A DNA stretch of 64,000 bases from Blastocatellia bacterium AA13. Lineage in GTDB: Bacteria > Acidobacteriota > Blastocatellia > UBA7656. Location of the stretch: positions 1 to 64,000 of the forward strand of contig QHVH01000038.1 in NCBI GenBank assembly GCA_003222245.1, given 5' to 3'. Position 1 is the first letter of the stretch; each line of letters starts with the position of its first letter. The translations under genes and the position numbers were made by a program. The notes below the pieces were generated by a model. It worked only from the letters and a program-made list of their open reading frames with translations. It was not told the origin of the DNA and did not search any database. Below, one piece after another: positions 45,946 to 55,027 of this stretch.

Positions 45946-48648
45946 TTAAGTTGGTTCCGCGAGTTTGACCCTGGCGTCGACGATAGTGAAGCCCTGTCCT
46001 TCCGAATGCACTATCACCGGATTCAGATCCAACTCCAGAATTCGCGGGGCCGCATCGGCCAACGCGGCCAGCCTCAACAACAGATCGTGCACCGCGGCTA
46101 CATCGGCGGGAGCCGATCCGCGAAAACCCTTCAATAAGCGTCCAGCCCGCGTAGCCTCGATCATTTCGGTCGCGTCCCGGTCAGTCAGAGGGATCACGCG
46201 AAAGGCTACATCTTCGAACAACTCCACGAACACTCCCCCGAGACCGAAAACCACGAGCGATCCAAACAGAGGATCGTGAGTGAGACCAGCTATGACCTCG
46301 ACGCCGGGCGCGGCCATTGGACTCAGGCTTGCGGCGTTGAGCTTCACTCCATGCCGGCCCACCTGGCGCGCCAGTTGTTCGAAAGCCGAGCCGGCGCTCT
46401 CAGGTGAAACATTTAGGATTACTCCATCGACGTCGGATTTGTGCAGCACATCGGCATGTTCGATTTTCATCGCCGAGGGCCGGCCTATCTCCGTCGCGGC
46501 CGCCGAAGCTTCGTCCGCGGCATGCACGATTCTTGATTCGATGGTCCGGATTCCCGCCGCATCGAGGATTTTGTGCACGTCCTCAAAGTCAAGCCAGCCG
46601 CTTCCGTTACGCTCCATCACATCTTCGATGACCTGTCTCCGCAGCCCGATATTCCTGAACTCACCGGGCGACTCCGATCTCCAGACCCCATATTTAACGG
46701 CTGCCGCGAGCGCGGCAATGGCTCCCTCGGGAAAATCATAAACGGGTATCGTTCGCACTCCGGCTGGAATCGCCGTCACTCGCGTGATCGAGTCGAGGAA
46801 CACGGCAGCCACCGTCTTTTCAAACTCGGCCTTCCCGGCGAGCACGGTGCTCACCACGGAGGCGACTTCCGCGGAGGGTGTGACGAGCGGAGGTATGAAG
46901 ATGATCAGCAACGCATCGAAGCCTCCGGCGTCGCACAGGATTTCGAGGCACTCACGATACTGCCGCGCTCCCGCCGAAGCGGTCATATCGATCGGGTTCT
47001 TTACCGATGCGGCAGTCGCCAGAACCTTCCTTAGTCTTTCCTGAGTTTCATCGTCGAGTACGGGAACTTCCAGGCCGGCGCCTTCCGCGGCGTCAACGGC
47101 AAGTATGGCCGGGCCTCCGGCGTTGGTGAGGATGCAGATTCGTTTGCCTTTTGGAATCGGCTGCGTTGCGAGCAGCCGTGCGACGGAAAAGAAATCCGAC
47201 AACGTGTCTACGCGAATCATTCCGGTCTGCGCGAACAACGCGTCGGCGGCTCGATCGGAGCTTGCCAGTGCCGCGGTATGACTTGATGCGGCCCTCGCTC
47301 CGCCTGCCGTGCGTCCCGCCTTCACGGCGACGATTGGTTTGGCGCGGGAGACGCGGCGAGCGATGCGAGCGAATCTCCGGGGATTACCGAAGCTTTCGAG
47401 ATAGAGAAGCATAACATCGGTGGCTTCGTCCGCTTCCCAGTACTGAAGCAGATCGTTGCCGGATACGTCGGCTTTGTTGCCTACGCTGATGAACGAAGAA
47501 ACGCCCAAGCCAAGCTCAGCGGCGCGATTCAGGAGAGCCAATCCGAGCGCTCCGGACTGAGAGCTCATCGCCACGTTTCCGCTCGGCGGCTCGGCGGGCG
47601 CGAATGTCCCGAGCATTCGGACGTCCGCGGCGGTATTCACGAGACCCATGCAGTTGGGTCCGACGAGCCTTATGCCGGCGGATCTGCAGATGCCGACCAA
47701 CTCGGCCTGGCGGCTCGCTCCTTCTTCGCCGGATTCGGCGAAGCCGGCCGAGATAACGCAGACCGCTCTGACACCGGCCTGTGAACAGTCGCGAGCTATC
47801 TCCAACACGGAGTCAGCCGGCACGCATATGTAGACAAGCTCCGGCGTCTCCGGCAGGTCGGACAGTTTGGCAAAGGCGCGCACCCCTCCTACGTTTCGAG
47901 CTGTGGTGTTTATGGGGTAAACCGGACCATTGAAACCCCAGAGCAACAGATTTCTAAACAGGGCTCCGCCTACGCTTGTTCGACTGCGACCCGCTCCGAT
48001 CACCGCGATTGAGCTGGGGGCCATAACAGACTTAAGCGAGATTCGCTCGGCTTCGGCTTCTTGCGCTTCGGCTCGCAAGTCGGCCGCGCGCTGACGCTGA
48101 ATCGGAAACTCGATATGGGTCACTCCATAACTGACGGCTGCCGAGACGGCATATCCGGCTTTTCGAAAGACCGAAAGCATCGTGCGGTTATCGGCAAGGA
48201 CATCGGCGCTGAATCGCTTGATGCCGTGATCGCGAGCGATTTCGGCAAGCGAGTCGAGCAGGACGGTCCCTATGCCGCGCCTCTGCATCGAGTCTTCGAC
48301 GAGAAAGGAGACTTCCGCGACTTCCGGTTTGTCATCGTAAGCGGAATATCCGCCGACGGCGATAAGCCGGGCTTGCTCGCCCTCGCCGAGCGTTACGACG
48401 AGCGCGACTCGCTTGTAGGCGTCGCGGATTGTTATCTCGTCAAGCAGCGACTGAGGCAAGGATTTGATCAGATGAAGAAACCGAAATCGTATCGTCTCGC
48501 GCGAGCACCGCTCGAACAGGGCGCTGATCTCGGCGCGGTCGTCGGGACGAATGGCTCGCATCGACAGGAGGAGCCCGTCTCGAAGCAACATATCTCTGGA
48601 AAAGTCAGAGGGCGATGGATTGTTTTGGGTCTCGGGCTGGTAAGTCAT
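45946..48648 (-). CDS. GNAT acetyltransferase fused to NDP-forming acyl-CoA synthetase (Pat-type protein acyltransferase)
   Basis: A 900-residue fusion. Residues ~20-190 are a GNAT acetyltransferase (acetyl-CoA loop near QRRGIGTVLLDSLAEI). Residues ~205-330 are a CoA-binding Rossmann domain (SSIAVIGAGRSRTSVGGALFRN), followed by succinyl-CoA-ligase-like domains (GPNCMGLVN, MSSQSGALG, and a phospho-His region around SSHTAAL). The last ~230 residues are an ATP-grasp domain (LHKSDVDGVILN, ELDLNPVIVH). The family includes protein lysine acetyltransferases such as Pat, which silence acyl-CoA synthetases according to energy state. In the enterobacterial enzyme the GNAT domain is C-terminal; here it is N-terminal, as in several other phyla. 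Whether the synthetase half is catalytic cannot be decided by eye. It ends 47 bp from the LOG gene and shares its strand. Confidence 0.92.
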   Translation of the reverse strand: MTYQPETQNNPSPSDFSRDMLLRDGLLLSMRAIRPDDRAEISALFERCSRETIRFRFLHLIKSLPQSLLDEITIRDAYKRVALVVTLGEGEQARLIAVGGYSAYDDKPEVAEVSFLVEDSMQRRGIGTVLLDSLAEIARDHGIKRFSADVLADNRTMLSVFRKAGYAVSAAVSYGVTHIEFPIQRQRAADLRAEAQEAEAERISLKSVMAPSSIAVIGAGRSRTSVGGALFRNLLLWGFNGPVYPINTTARNVGGVRAFAKLSDLPETPELVYICVPADSVLEIARDCSQAGVRAVCVISAGFAESGEEGASRQAELVGICRSAGIRLVGPNCMGLVNTAADVRMLGTFAPAEPPSGNVAMSSQSGALGLALLNRAAELGLGVSSFISVGNKADVSGNDLLQYWEADEATDVMLLYLESFGNPRRFARIARRVSRAKPIVAVKAGRTAGGARAASSHTAALASSDRAADALFAQTGMIRVDTLSDFFSVARLLATQPIPKGKRICILTNAGGPAILAVDAAEGAGLEVPVLDDETQERLRKVLATAASVKNPIDMTASAGARQYRECLEILCDAGGFDALLIIFIPPLVTPSAEVASVVSTVLAGKAEFEKTVAAVFLDSITRVTAIPAGVRTIPVYDFPEGAIAALAAAVKYGVWRSESPGEFRNIGLRRQVIEDVMERNGSGWLDFEDVHKILDAAGIRTIESRIVHAADEASAAATEIGRPSAMKIEHADVLHKSDVDGVILNVSPESAGSAFEQLARQVGRHGVKLNAASLSPMAAPGVEVIAGLTHDPLFGSLVVFGLGGVFVELFEDVAFRVIPLTDRDATEMIEATRAGRLLKGFRGSAPADVAAVHDLLLRLAALADAAPRILELDLNPVIVHSEGQGFTIVDARVKLAEPT

Positions 48649-48839
48649 GAGTCTTCTTTATCTTTCGACGGCCCCTATGGGCTGGGTTGAATGGGGACTG
48701 ACGGTCACAAGCTCGGATTATACAGGCGCTGTTCGAATGAGGGAACGATGAGGGGGGCGGGCTACAAAAGGGCTACAAACGATGAGGGGCGCCCGTCAGA
48801 TTTTCGCATGTGTACCGATGGTTGTAGCTTGAATTTGAG

Positions 48840-49082
48840 GTCGGCCGTCTGAGCATTCTGCGACAACCCCAAGGGGGTTGCATCGCGAAGCCCAAGGTTG
48901 GCGAAGCCTACCTTGGGTGTCTAACGGCGAGTGCGCCAACACCAAAGGTGTTGCCTGGAGTTTGGCCATTCGAAGAAGGAACAGTGAAAGCCCCGAAGGG
49001 GCACGAGTGAATAGCCGGGGGCCAGCGTAGCGCAGCCCCCGGTGCGATCGCCGAAAGAAGTTCGCGCCCTGAAGGGGCGCCG
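48840..49082. repeat. Cluster of short perfect palindromes (hairpin island A)
   Basis: At least five tight inverted repeats occur in about 240 bases. They include CAACCCC-AA-GGGGGTTG (48864-48880), CCCAAGGT...ACCTTGGG (48891-48917), CAACACC-AAA-GGTGTTG (48937-48953), GCCCC-GAA-GGGGC near 48992, CCGGGGGC...GCCCCCGG around 49014-49041, and GCGCCC-TGAA-GGGGCGC near 49064. No gene is seen in 48649-50068; this is a non-coding repeat region. Confidence 0.8.
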
Positions 49083-49250
49083 TGACTCCCGCGTCCTTTC
49101 CATCCTCAAAGGCGGTTGTGGACAGCATCGAGAGAGAGCAACAGACCTATGATCTCGCGCAATGGTAGGCGCATTCCTTGTCATGTATTCCACGCACTGA
49201 CTGATCGTCATGCCTTCCTCTTTCTTATCTTCCTTAATCCATGCAGGCCG

Positions 49251-49519
49251 CAACCCCGTTGGGGTTGGCGCCAATTACGTACCCTTTCCCAAGGTAGGCG
49301 AGTTACGCCAACCTTGGGCTGACTTTCACAACCCCTTTGGGGTTGATGCGCCTGTTTCAACGCGCCTTTCCGCGGGGCAACGGTCCTTTCCCAAGGTAGG
49401 CGAGTACGCCAACCTTGGGCTGACTTTCACAACCCCTTTGGGGTTGATGCGCCTGTTTCAACGCGCCTTTCCGCACGGCAACGGCCCTTTTTATCGGCGG
49501 GCCAACACCAAAGGTGTTG
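49251..49519. repeat. Hairpin island B with a 102-bp tandem duplication
   Basis: Two near-identical copies of about 102 bases, 49283-49384 and 49385-49485, differ by a one-base indel and a few substitutions. Each contains a long hairpin CCCAAGGTAGGCG...CGCCAACCTTGGG (first copy 49288-49318) and CAACCCC-TTT-GGGGTTG (first copy 49329-49345). A related CAACCCC-GTT-style palindrome lies at 49251-49267, and CAACACC-AAA-GGTGTTG recurs at 49503-49519, matching island A. An open frame across this stretch is low-complexity and not considered a gene. Confidence 0.82.
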
Positions 49520-49602
49520 CGGCCATTTCACGACGGTCATCGCGGAAATCGAAGGCGACTCTGCAGGGGGGCTCATTTGTCGCGGCGCGGCGAATGCACT
49601 TG

Positions 49603-49632
49603 GATAGGCATTTCATTGATAGGCATTTCATT
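49603..49632. repeat. Exact 15-bp tandem repeat
   Basis: The 15-mer GATAGGCATTTCATT occurs twice in tandem without a gap. It lies in the non-coding stretch between hairpin island B and the pilin operon. The remaining bases to 50068 hold no recognisable gene; the pilin promoter must be in the last 200 bases, but no consensus could be defended. Confidence 0.8.
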
Positions 49633-50068
49633 GCACTCAACCCCGATGTACTGATCAAGTCTCCGCTTTGCTTCCCCAAATTCGTTAGGCCGCCGCTATA
49701 TTTTTATAACGTTGCTGTCTCATCGTCGCTAAGCAGCATTGGCATGGGTTGATCAGTCTCAGGCGAAACGCTCCACATCACACCACGCCGTTCCGATGTG
49801 TCGCGCTCTAGGAAAAGTGTGGAGTTTGGTATCAGGAAGGAGCTGGTTAGCATTGCTTGCCGATCCGAAGCCATATCCCTCAACGCGCTGGAATACGCGT
49901 CTTTTGGCTAGAACTATGATCACCGGCCTTTGAGTATGTTGGAATTAGATGATGCCTGGGCGGATTCAAGACAGAGTCGCTACGGGCTCTGGCGCCGCCC
50001 TTGCCTTGTCTGGCAGAGAACATAATACAGATCGTTTGAATTAAAGGTTTAACGAGAGGGCTCCAGGT

Positions 50069-50647
50069 ATGTTTATTCGTAGCAGCCAGGCAGGGAACGC
50101 ACGCGGATTCAGCGTGATGGAAACAACCGTTGTGGTGGCGATTGCCGGAATAGTCCTGGCCTTCGCCGTGCCCAATATTACGAACGCGCTCAGGGAGTAT
50201 CGCATCAACGCGGGGATGCGCCAGGTCGCCGACCTCGTTCATCGCGCCAGGATGCAGGCCATTGCGAATAACACGCAGACCTCGATCGCCGTCGATTCCG
50301 CTAATAACCGGGCGGGAATAATTGTGTTCAACGCCGACGGCACTATTAACCGCACCGACTATATTCCGTTCCCATATGGAGTCAGCTTCGGCAGGCCAAC
50401 CGGGGTCACGGCCCCTTTGACCGGCGTTATAACGAACAAGAATGTCTCGTTCCCGGCCCAGGGAACATCGACAACCATCTTCCAGCAGAATTTCAACTCA
50501 CGCGGGTTCCCCGTGGTAGCCGCCGCGGGCGCCATCAACGTTCTCTATTTCACTAACGGAAAAACGTTTCGCGCGCTCACCGTGAACAGCGTGGGCGAAG
50601 CTCGAAGATGGAGCTGGGATGGAACTACCTGGCAGATCTCCAGGTAA
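50069..50647 (+). CDS. Type IV pilus/type II secretion minor pseudopilin, GspH/FimT-like
   Basis: A 192-residue prepilin-like protein. After a short basic leader of about 14 residues comes the class III signal G|FSVMETT, with Glu at +5 of the mature protein, then a hydrophobic helix and the FimT/GspH-type segment RQVADLVHRARMQAIANN. The rest is a variable C-terminal beta domain. Prepilin peptidase would cleave after Gly, and the helix anchors the protein in the inner membrane before assembly. It starts a four-gene run of minor pilins. The ATG follows a purine-rich stretch (AACGAGAGGGCTCC). GspH of a secretion system is the alternative, but the PilV/PilW/PilX-like neighbours favour a pilus tip complex. 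Confidence 0.88.
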   Translation: MFIRSSQAGNARGFSVMETTVVVAIAGIVLAFAVPNITNALREYRINAGMRQVADLVHRARMQAIANNTQTSIAVDSANNRAGIIVFNADGTINRTDYIPFPYGVSFGRPTGVTAPLTGVITNKNVSFPAQGTSTTIFQQNFNSRGFPVVAAAGAINVLYFTNGKTFRALTVNSVGEARRWSWDGTTWQISR

Positions 50648-50666
50648 GGATCAAAGGGAGAATGCG

Positions 50667-51131
50667 ATGAAGAAGGACGAGAGAGGGTTCACATTGATCG
50701 AGGTTTGCGTCGCATCGATCGTGATCATGACCGGCCTGGTTTCGTTGGCGACGCTGTTCACTCTTGCACTGAAACAGAACCGAACCGTAAAGCAGTTTAT
50801 CTCGAGCACTGCAATAGCCCAGCAGAAGATAGAAGAACTGAGCGCTATAGACGTCAGCGACGCGCGTCTGGCTGTGGGCGGTAATCTTACGGCCGCCGCG
50901 ACAAACTACGCGGACCAGTTGACGGTCGATGAATCAACGGGAGCCGTTACCGCCACACCGAACGGCCAGGTGGCGAGCTACTTCCGCTACTGGAAAATCG
51001 AAGCCGATCCGGCATCCGCCGGCAATCTGCTAAGCAATACGATCATTATATCGGTTCGCGTCGTAGCCGCGTTCGGCGGTCAGGGCAAAACGCCGGAAGA
51101 AACAACGTTGACGACCGCGCGCAGGCTCTGA
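50667..51131 (+). CDS. Minor pilin, PilV-like prepilin
   Basis: A 154-residue prepilin with leader MKKDERG and the cleavage/methylation site G|FTLIEVCV, with Glu at +5. A hydrophobic helix and a short globular domain follow. The ATG at 50667 is chosen because AAAGGGAGA stands just before it and the leader then has normal length; an upstream in-frame ATG at 50619 would overlap the previous gene and bury the leader. Position between FimT-like and PilW-like genes identifies it as PilV-like. It would join the minor-pilin complex that primes pilus assembly in the inner membrane. Confidence 0.87.
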   Translation: MKKDERGFTLIEVCVASIVIMTGLVSLATLFTLALKQNRTVKQFISSTAIAQQKIEELSAIDVSDARLAVGGNLTAAATNYADQLTVDESTGAVTATPNGQVASYFRYWKIEADPASAGNLLSNTIIISVRVVAAFGGQGKTPEETTLTTARRL

Positions 51132-51147
51132 GACGGAGATAATTGTC

Positions 51148-52182
51148 ATGATAAGAAATGGTGAAAGCGGGTTCTCGCTGGTTGAAGTTTTGCTCGCCGC
51201 CGTGCTGACGGTTGGAATCATAGGCGCGGTGTTCGGCCTGATGAATCAGAACCAGCGGATGTTTGTAACCGAGTCGAGCGTCACCGAGATGAACCAGAGC
51301 GTTCGGACGGCGGTGGACTTTCTGACGCGCGACGTCCAGTCGGCTGGGGTTGGGCTGCCGCGCGGCACCGGCAACTATGCCGCGATCTTTTACACGAACG
51401 GCGCGAGCGGCGGAACCGACTCGCTGCTGATGGTAAACGGTGATCTGTATGCGCCCGTCGCCGATCTCGTTCCGCAGGTGGGCAGCAGCTCGACATTCAA
51501 CCTGCTGGTTCCAACCGGCCTGAACATCACCGGCGTCGGGGCCGGTCAGACGTTCACATACAACGATCCGTCGGGTACAGCCCACAACATCTATCAAACC
51601 TATGCGACGGATCCGAGCTATTATCTGGTCTATGATGACGTGCGAGCGATGATCTTCGCCTTGACGGCCAACGCACAGACTACGGTCGTCGGAGCTACGA
51701 CGCAGATTCAACTGACCCATGCAACCGGCAATACGATGAATAACACGGCGAATTTTGGCACCACCATCGACCAAAAGTTCTCCACGTCGATCGATACCGG
51801 GGCGCCTAACTATAGCAACGCCAGAGTCGCGAAGCTCGCGAATCTGATTGCCTATCGAATCAACGCGACGACCAAGGAACTCGAACGAACCGAAGACCTG
51901 ACAAACTGGTACGCGGTTGCGCGAGGTATTACCGATCTTCAGGTGAAGTACCGCGTTCTTTCGAGAGTGGCCGGGGTCATCAGCGAAAGCATCCTCGACG
52001 CGCCGACCGCCCGCGCCAATATTCGTTCGATGATTTTTACGCTCAAGGCGGAGACGCCGGACATTGACTCAGCGGAGAAGACCTACAGGAAGACCGTGAT
52101 GACATTCGAGGTCTCACCGCGAAATTTAAATCTAACCAATAACAATAACCTGAGCGCTACCTCGCCTGATCAGGATTCATAG
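51148..52182 (+). CDS. Minor pilin, PilW-like prepilin
   Basis: A 344-residue prepilin. The leader MIRNGESG precedes G|FSLVEVLL with Glu at +5, then a long hydrophobic helix and the PilW-type continuation (NQSVRTAVDFLTRDVQSAGVGLP). The C-terminal two thirds form a Thr/Asn-rich globular domain. It follows the PilV-like gene by 16 bp and precedes the PilX-like gene by 7 bp, so the operon is tight. PilW-like proteins belong to the tip/priming complex of type IV pili with PilV and PilX. Confidence 0.87.
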   Translation: MIRNGESGFSLVEVLLAAVLTVGIIGAVFGLMNQNQRMFVTESSVTEMNQSVRTAVDFLTRDVQSAGVGLPRGTGNYAAIFYTNGASGGTDSLLMVNGDLYAPVADLVPQVGSSSTFNLLVPTGLNITGVGAGQTFTYNDPSGTAHNIYQTYATDPSYYLVYDDVRAMIFALTANAQTTVVGATTQIQLTHATGNTMNNTANFGTTIDQKFSTSIDTGAPNYSNARVAKLANLIAYRINATTKELERTEDLTNWYAVARGITDLQVKYRVLSRVAGVISESILDAPTARANIRSMIFTLKAETPDIDSAEKTYRKTVMTFEVSPRNLNLTNNNNLSATSPDQDS

Positions 52183-52189
52183 GGGCAAC

Positions 52190-54235
52190 ATGAAGAACTC
52201 GACAACAAGGCACACGCTTCGCGGCCGACGTGATGGAGAACGCGGAATGGCGCTGGTCGTATCGCTGCTCGCTACGGCCATGTTCCTCGCGCTTGGAATG
52301 GCGGTGGTCATGTCGACTACGACCGGAACGATAACCAGCAGGAGCCATCGAGTCAGCGAGCAGGCTTTCTTCGCAGCCGATGCGGGAATCAATATAGCGA
52401 GGCGGTCGCTCGCAAAGGCGTTTCAGGAAAAGCTGGCGGAGGTCGCGGCGAATCCGGCGCTGCTCTATCAGAACACACCCAACGGAGCGAATTTCCCCAG
52501 CCCGTTCCAGGTAATTCCGCCGCCGAACATGACGACCATTCCGACCTTCTATCAGGGAGTGTTCACCCGGGCGGCGCAACTTGCTACCGATACGACAAGA
52601 AACCAGCGCCTGAACGGCATCAATGGCGCATCGTTCACGGTGAATCAGTTCAGCATTCCATCGGGAACCATCACGTTGCAGGTGAACAGCGCGCTCCTGG
52701 CCGTTCAAACTATAACGCTTCGTTATGCGCTTCAGGTCACCGGGAGCACCGTGGCGGGTGGAACCGCGACTCTGGACGAGAGCGGAACAATATCGACCAT
52801 CATAAACATAGCGAACACCCCGGCTGTCGTGCCCAGTCGCAGCTTTCACTTCTCGGGATTCGGCGCGTTCTTCGATAACGGCGATACGACGGCAAGCTCC
52901 TATTTGACATCTGGAACCTTCACGGGGCCGGTGCACACAAATACGCACTTCGCATTCAAGTCGACCAACAGCGTGACCTTCCGCAATATCGTTTCGCAGG
53001 TCGACAATTTCATAAGGGTCGACAGCACGGATTTCACCCAAGGGCATCAAGCGCTGCCCACCGCTGACCGAACGGGCATCAACATGAACGAGACGGAGGG
53101 CTATCGCGCGACCTCGGCGGTTCCGCTTCCCGCGAACAATTTTTCACAGGAGTATGCGGTTATAAACAACACTGGTATCACTGACATCTCTACGACTACG
53201 GGATTGCCGATTGATCCTCCGGCGGTCATACCGACTGTATCGGGCTCACCGGTGCCGGTGTTCGATGCTCAGGGACGCGTGACACCCACGGTTCTGGCGG
53301 CCAACCTTCGAACCAGCAGCACGAACCTGAACCCGACATTGTCGGGCGGGAACCTGCCTACCGGAGTCTACATACCGTCTTCGAACGGCACGAGCATCTC
53401 GGGAGCCGGAATCTATGTTCAAGGCGACGCGGCCGACATACAGCTCTCCGCCGTGAGCGGCAACCAGGTGTACGCCGTGACTCAGGGCAGCACTACAACA
53501 ACGATCACGGTTAACTACTCGTCCAACACGACTACGGTTGTGCAGGGGAGCAACACCCACGTGTACACTGGGGTGCCAACCGATAAGAGCGACAGCAACC
53601 CGGCCAACTGGTCGCCGGCCGTATCGCTGTTCACCAACGGCAGTATCAACAGCCTCCGCGGCGGCAAGAACGGTTCGACGAACAATGCGGCGCTTGCTTC
53701 CGGAACAAGGCTGACGATCACCGCCCAGCGCAATATCACGGTAACGGGCGACCTCAAGTATACGGACGCCGTCGCAAACTCCGACGGTACGCCTACAACC
53801 AACATCAACAACGTTAGGAATGTGTTGGGCCTGTTTACCAACGACGGAAACGTCAACCTGGCGCCGAACGCGAGCTATGTTTCTTCGAGTCTCAACCTCG
53901 AAATAGACGCCGCGGTCGCCGACTTCAACACGAATACAGCGAACGACGGCGGTAACATCGAAGGCTCGATCACATACACCGGAGGCACGTCGCCGGGGAG
54001 CAGCGATCGATTGAAGATCGTCGGAAGCCGCGCCCAATCTAAGATCAACAACATCGGCTACAGCAACCGCGATGTCTTTTATGATACGAGGTTCTCGGGC
54101 GGGCACTTCTCGCCGCCGTTCTTCCCGGGCACGAACTACACGCTGGGCACGACCGCGCTTCCAGGAGTCGTGAGCCTGACGAGCATTGCGCTGCCGCACC
54201 CGATCGCAATGTCATGGTTCAGGGAAAACAGGTAA
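52190..54235 (+). CDS. Large PilX-like minor pilin/pilus assembly protein
   Basis: A 681-residue protein whose first ~75 residues match the PilX N-terminus: basic leader, ERGMALVVSLLATAMFLALGMAVVMST helix region (no Glu at +5, as is common in PilX), then SEQAFFAADAGIN. PilX proteins are usually around 200 residues or less, so the long Ser/Thr/Asn/Gly-rich C-terminal part is unusual. It suggests an added surface-exposed or adhesive beta-rich domain (inference). No known enzymatic motif is seen. It is the last gene of the pilin operon and is followed by a strong terminator at 54272-54316. Confidence 0.82.
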   Translation: MKNSTTRHTLRGRRDGERGMALVVSLLATAMFLALGMAVVMSTTTGTITSRSHRVSEQAFFAADAGINIARRSLAKAFQEKLAEVAANPALLYQNTPNGANFPSPFQVIPPPNMTTIPTFYQGVFTRAAQLATDTTRNQRLNGINGASFTVNQFSIPSGTITLQVNSALLAVQTITLRYALQVTGSTVAGGTATLDESGTISTIINIANTPAVVPSRSFHFSGFGAFFDNGDTTASSYLTSGTFTGPVHTNTHFAFKSTNSVTFRNIVSQVDNFIRVDSTDFTQGHQALPTADRTGINMNETEGYRATSAVPLPANNFSQEYAVINNTGITDISTTTGLPIDPPAVIPTVSGSPVPVFDAQGRVTPTVLAANLRTSSTNLNPTLSGGNLPTGVYIPSSNGTSISGAGIYVQGDAADIQLSAVSGNQVYAVTQGSTTTTITVNYSSNTTTVVQGSNTHVYTGVPTDKSDSNPANWSPAVSLFTNGSINSLRGGKNGSTNNAALASGTRLTITAQRNITVTGDLKYTDAVANSDGTPTTNINNVRNVLGLFTNDGNVNLAPNASYVSSSLNLEIDAAVADFNTNTANDGGNIEGSITYTGGTSPGSSDRLKIVGSRAQSKINNIGYSNRDVFYDTRFSGGHFSPPFFPGTNYTLGTTALPGVVSLTSIALPHPIAMSWFRENR

Positions 54236-54271
54236 GACTTCAGGATAGAAACATAGCACTCGCTCATCGCG

Positions 54272-54316
54272 AACACGGCCTGGTCGATTGAAGTTCGATC
54301 AGGCCGTGTTTGTTTT
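54272..54316 (+). terminator. Rho-independent terminator after the minor-pilin operon
   Basis: A 16-bp stem, AACACGGCCTGGTCGA pairing with TCGATCAGGCCGTGTT (one G-T wobble), closes a 7-base loop and is followed by TGTTTT. It lies about 37 bases after the PilX-like stop codon, and no gene begins within the hairpin. Confidence 0.88.
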
Positions 54317-54424
54317 AAGTAAAATCCGAATCACTCGGTTCATCTTCCCGCCGAGTTGAGTGGAGAGATAGGCGCCGAATATATCGGAACGCCGGAGATT
54401 GAGTCTTGTTCACGCGCGTCGCTT

Positions 54425-55018
54425 CTACTTCTCGTCTGATTTGCAATCGCCGCCGCGAACGCGTTCCTCGATGCACCGCATTATCGTATCTTCCAGCACG
54501 CCCTTTGACGTAAGCGAAACCCATTCGCTGCCCGCGCCCGTGTCGGAGAAGCCTTCGAATTTCGCGTATACGCCTACCTGCGAGGTCTTCGGACTGGCCG
54601 GACTAATCTCGATTCTCAGAACGTATCTACCCCTTGACCAGTTTCTCACCTGGGCGGCGGGCGCATTGCAATAGTGTTCCAATTGGCTTCTTGTAGTGAT
54701 GCCCTTTATGAAGATGACGGGTTTTGAAACCAGAGTGCAGTCTCCCGACTTCGAATTGCAATCTTCTTTGTCGAGCGGTATCTCGCGGGTCTCCAACATC
54801 TGCTTGACGACGGCTTTTACATCGTCCCTGCCGGCCCCGAGTATCGAAGGATTCGGCAGCGGCTTAGGAGCCTTGGGTCTATCCAACTGAATCTGTCCGG
54901 TCGCCGAGAAGAACGCAATGCCGGTCATCGCGGCCACGGCGAAGACTCGCATGCCTGGCTTAAGTAATCTATTCGTGACGTGCGACTGCATGTGTAATTG
55001 CATTAAAACCGCCTTCAT
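54425..55018 (-). CDS. Secreted protein of unknown function
   Basis: A 197-residue protein with an N-terminal basic stretch and hydrophobic segment ([15 protein letters not shown]) that looks like a signal peptide or anchor. A Pro/Lys-rich linker ([13 protein letters not shown]) and a globular domain follow. Four cysteines in the mature part (two in DCNSKSGDC, one in EHYCNAP, one in MRCIEE), plus one near the end, could form disulfides. I do not recognise the family. It lies 9 bp downstream of the stop-proximal end of the glycine-zipper gene's neighbour on the same strand, so the two are probably co-transcribed. A weak ATG context leaves the exact start uncertain. Confidence 0.6.
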   Translation of the reverse strand: MKAVLMQLHMQSHVTNRLLKPGMRVFAVAAMTGIAFFSATGQIQLDRPKAPKPLPNPSILGAGRDDVKAVVKQMLETREIPLDKEDCNSKSGDCTLVSKPVIFIKGITTRSQLEHYCNAPAAQVRNWSRGRYVLRIEISPASPKTSQVGVYAKFEGFSDTGAGSEWVSLTSKGVLEDTIMRCIEERVRGGDCKSDEK

Positions 55019-55027
55019 TGGAGCACG

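Noticed and set aside
49210-49752. 180-codon plus-strand frame in the hairpin island
   Set aside because: It consists of duplicated palindromic DNA and lacks protein-like features.
49820-49870. Sigma-54 promoter upstream of the pilin operon
   Set aside because: A GG...GC pair is present, but the spacing is 12 rather than 10 bases, so it does not fit -24/-12.
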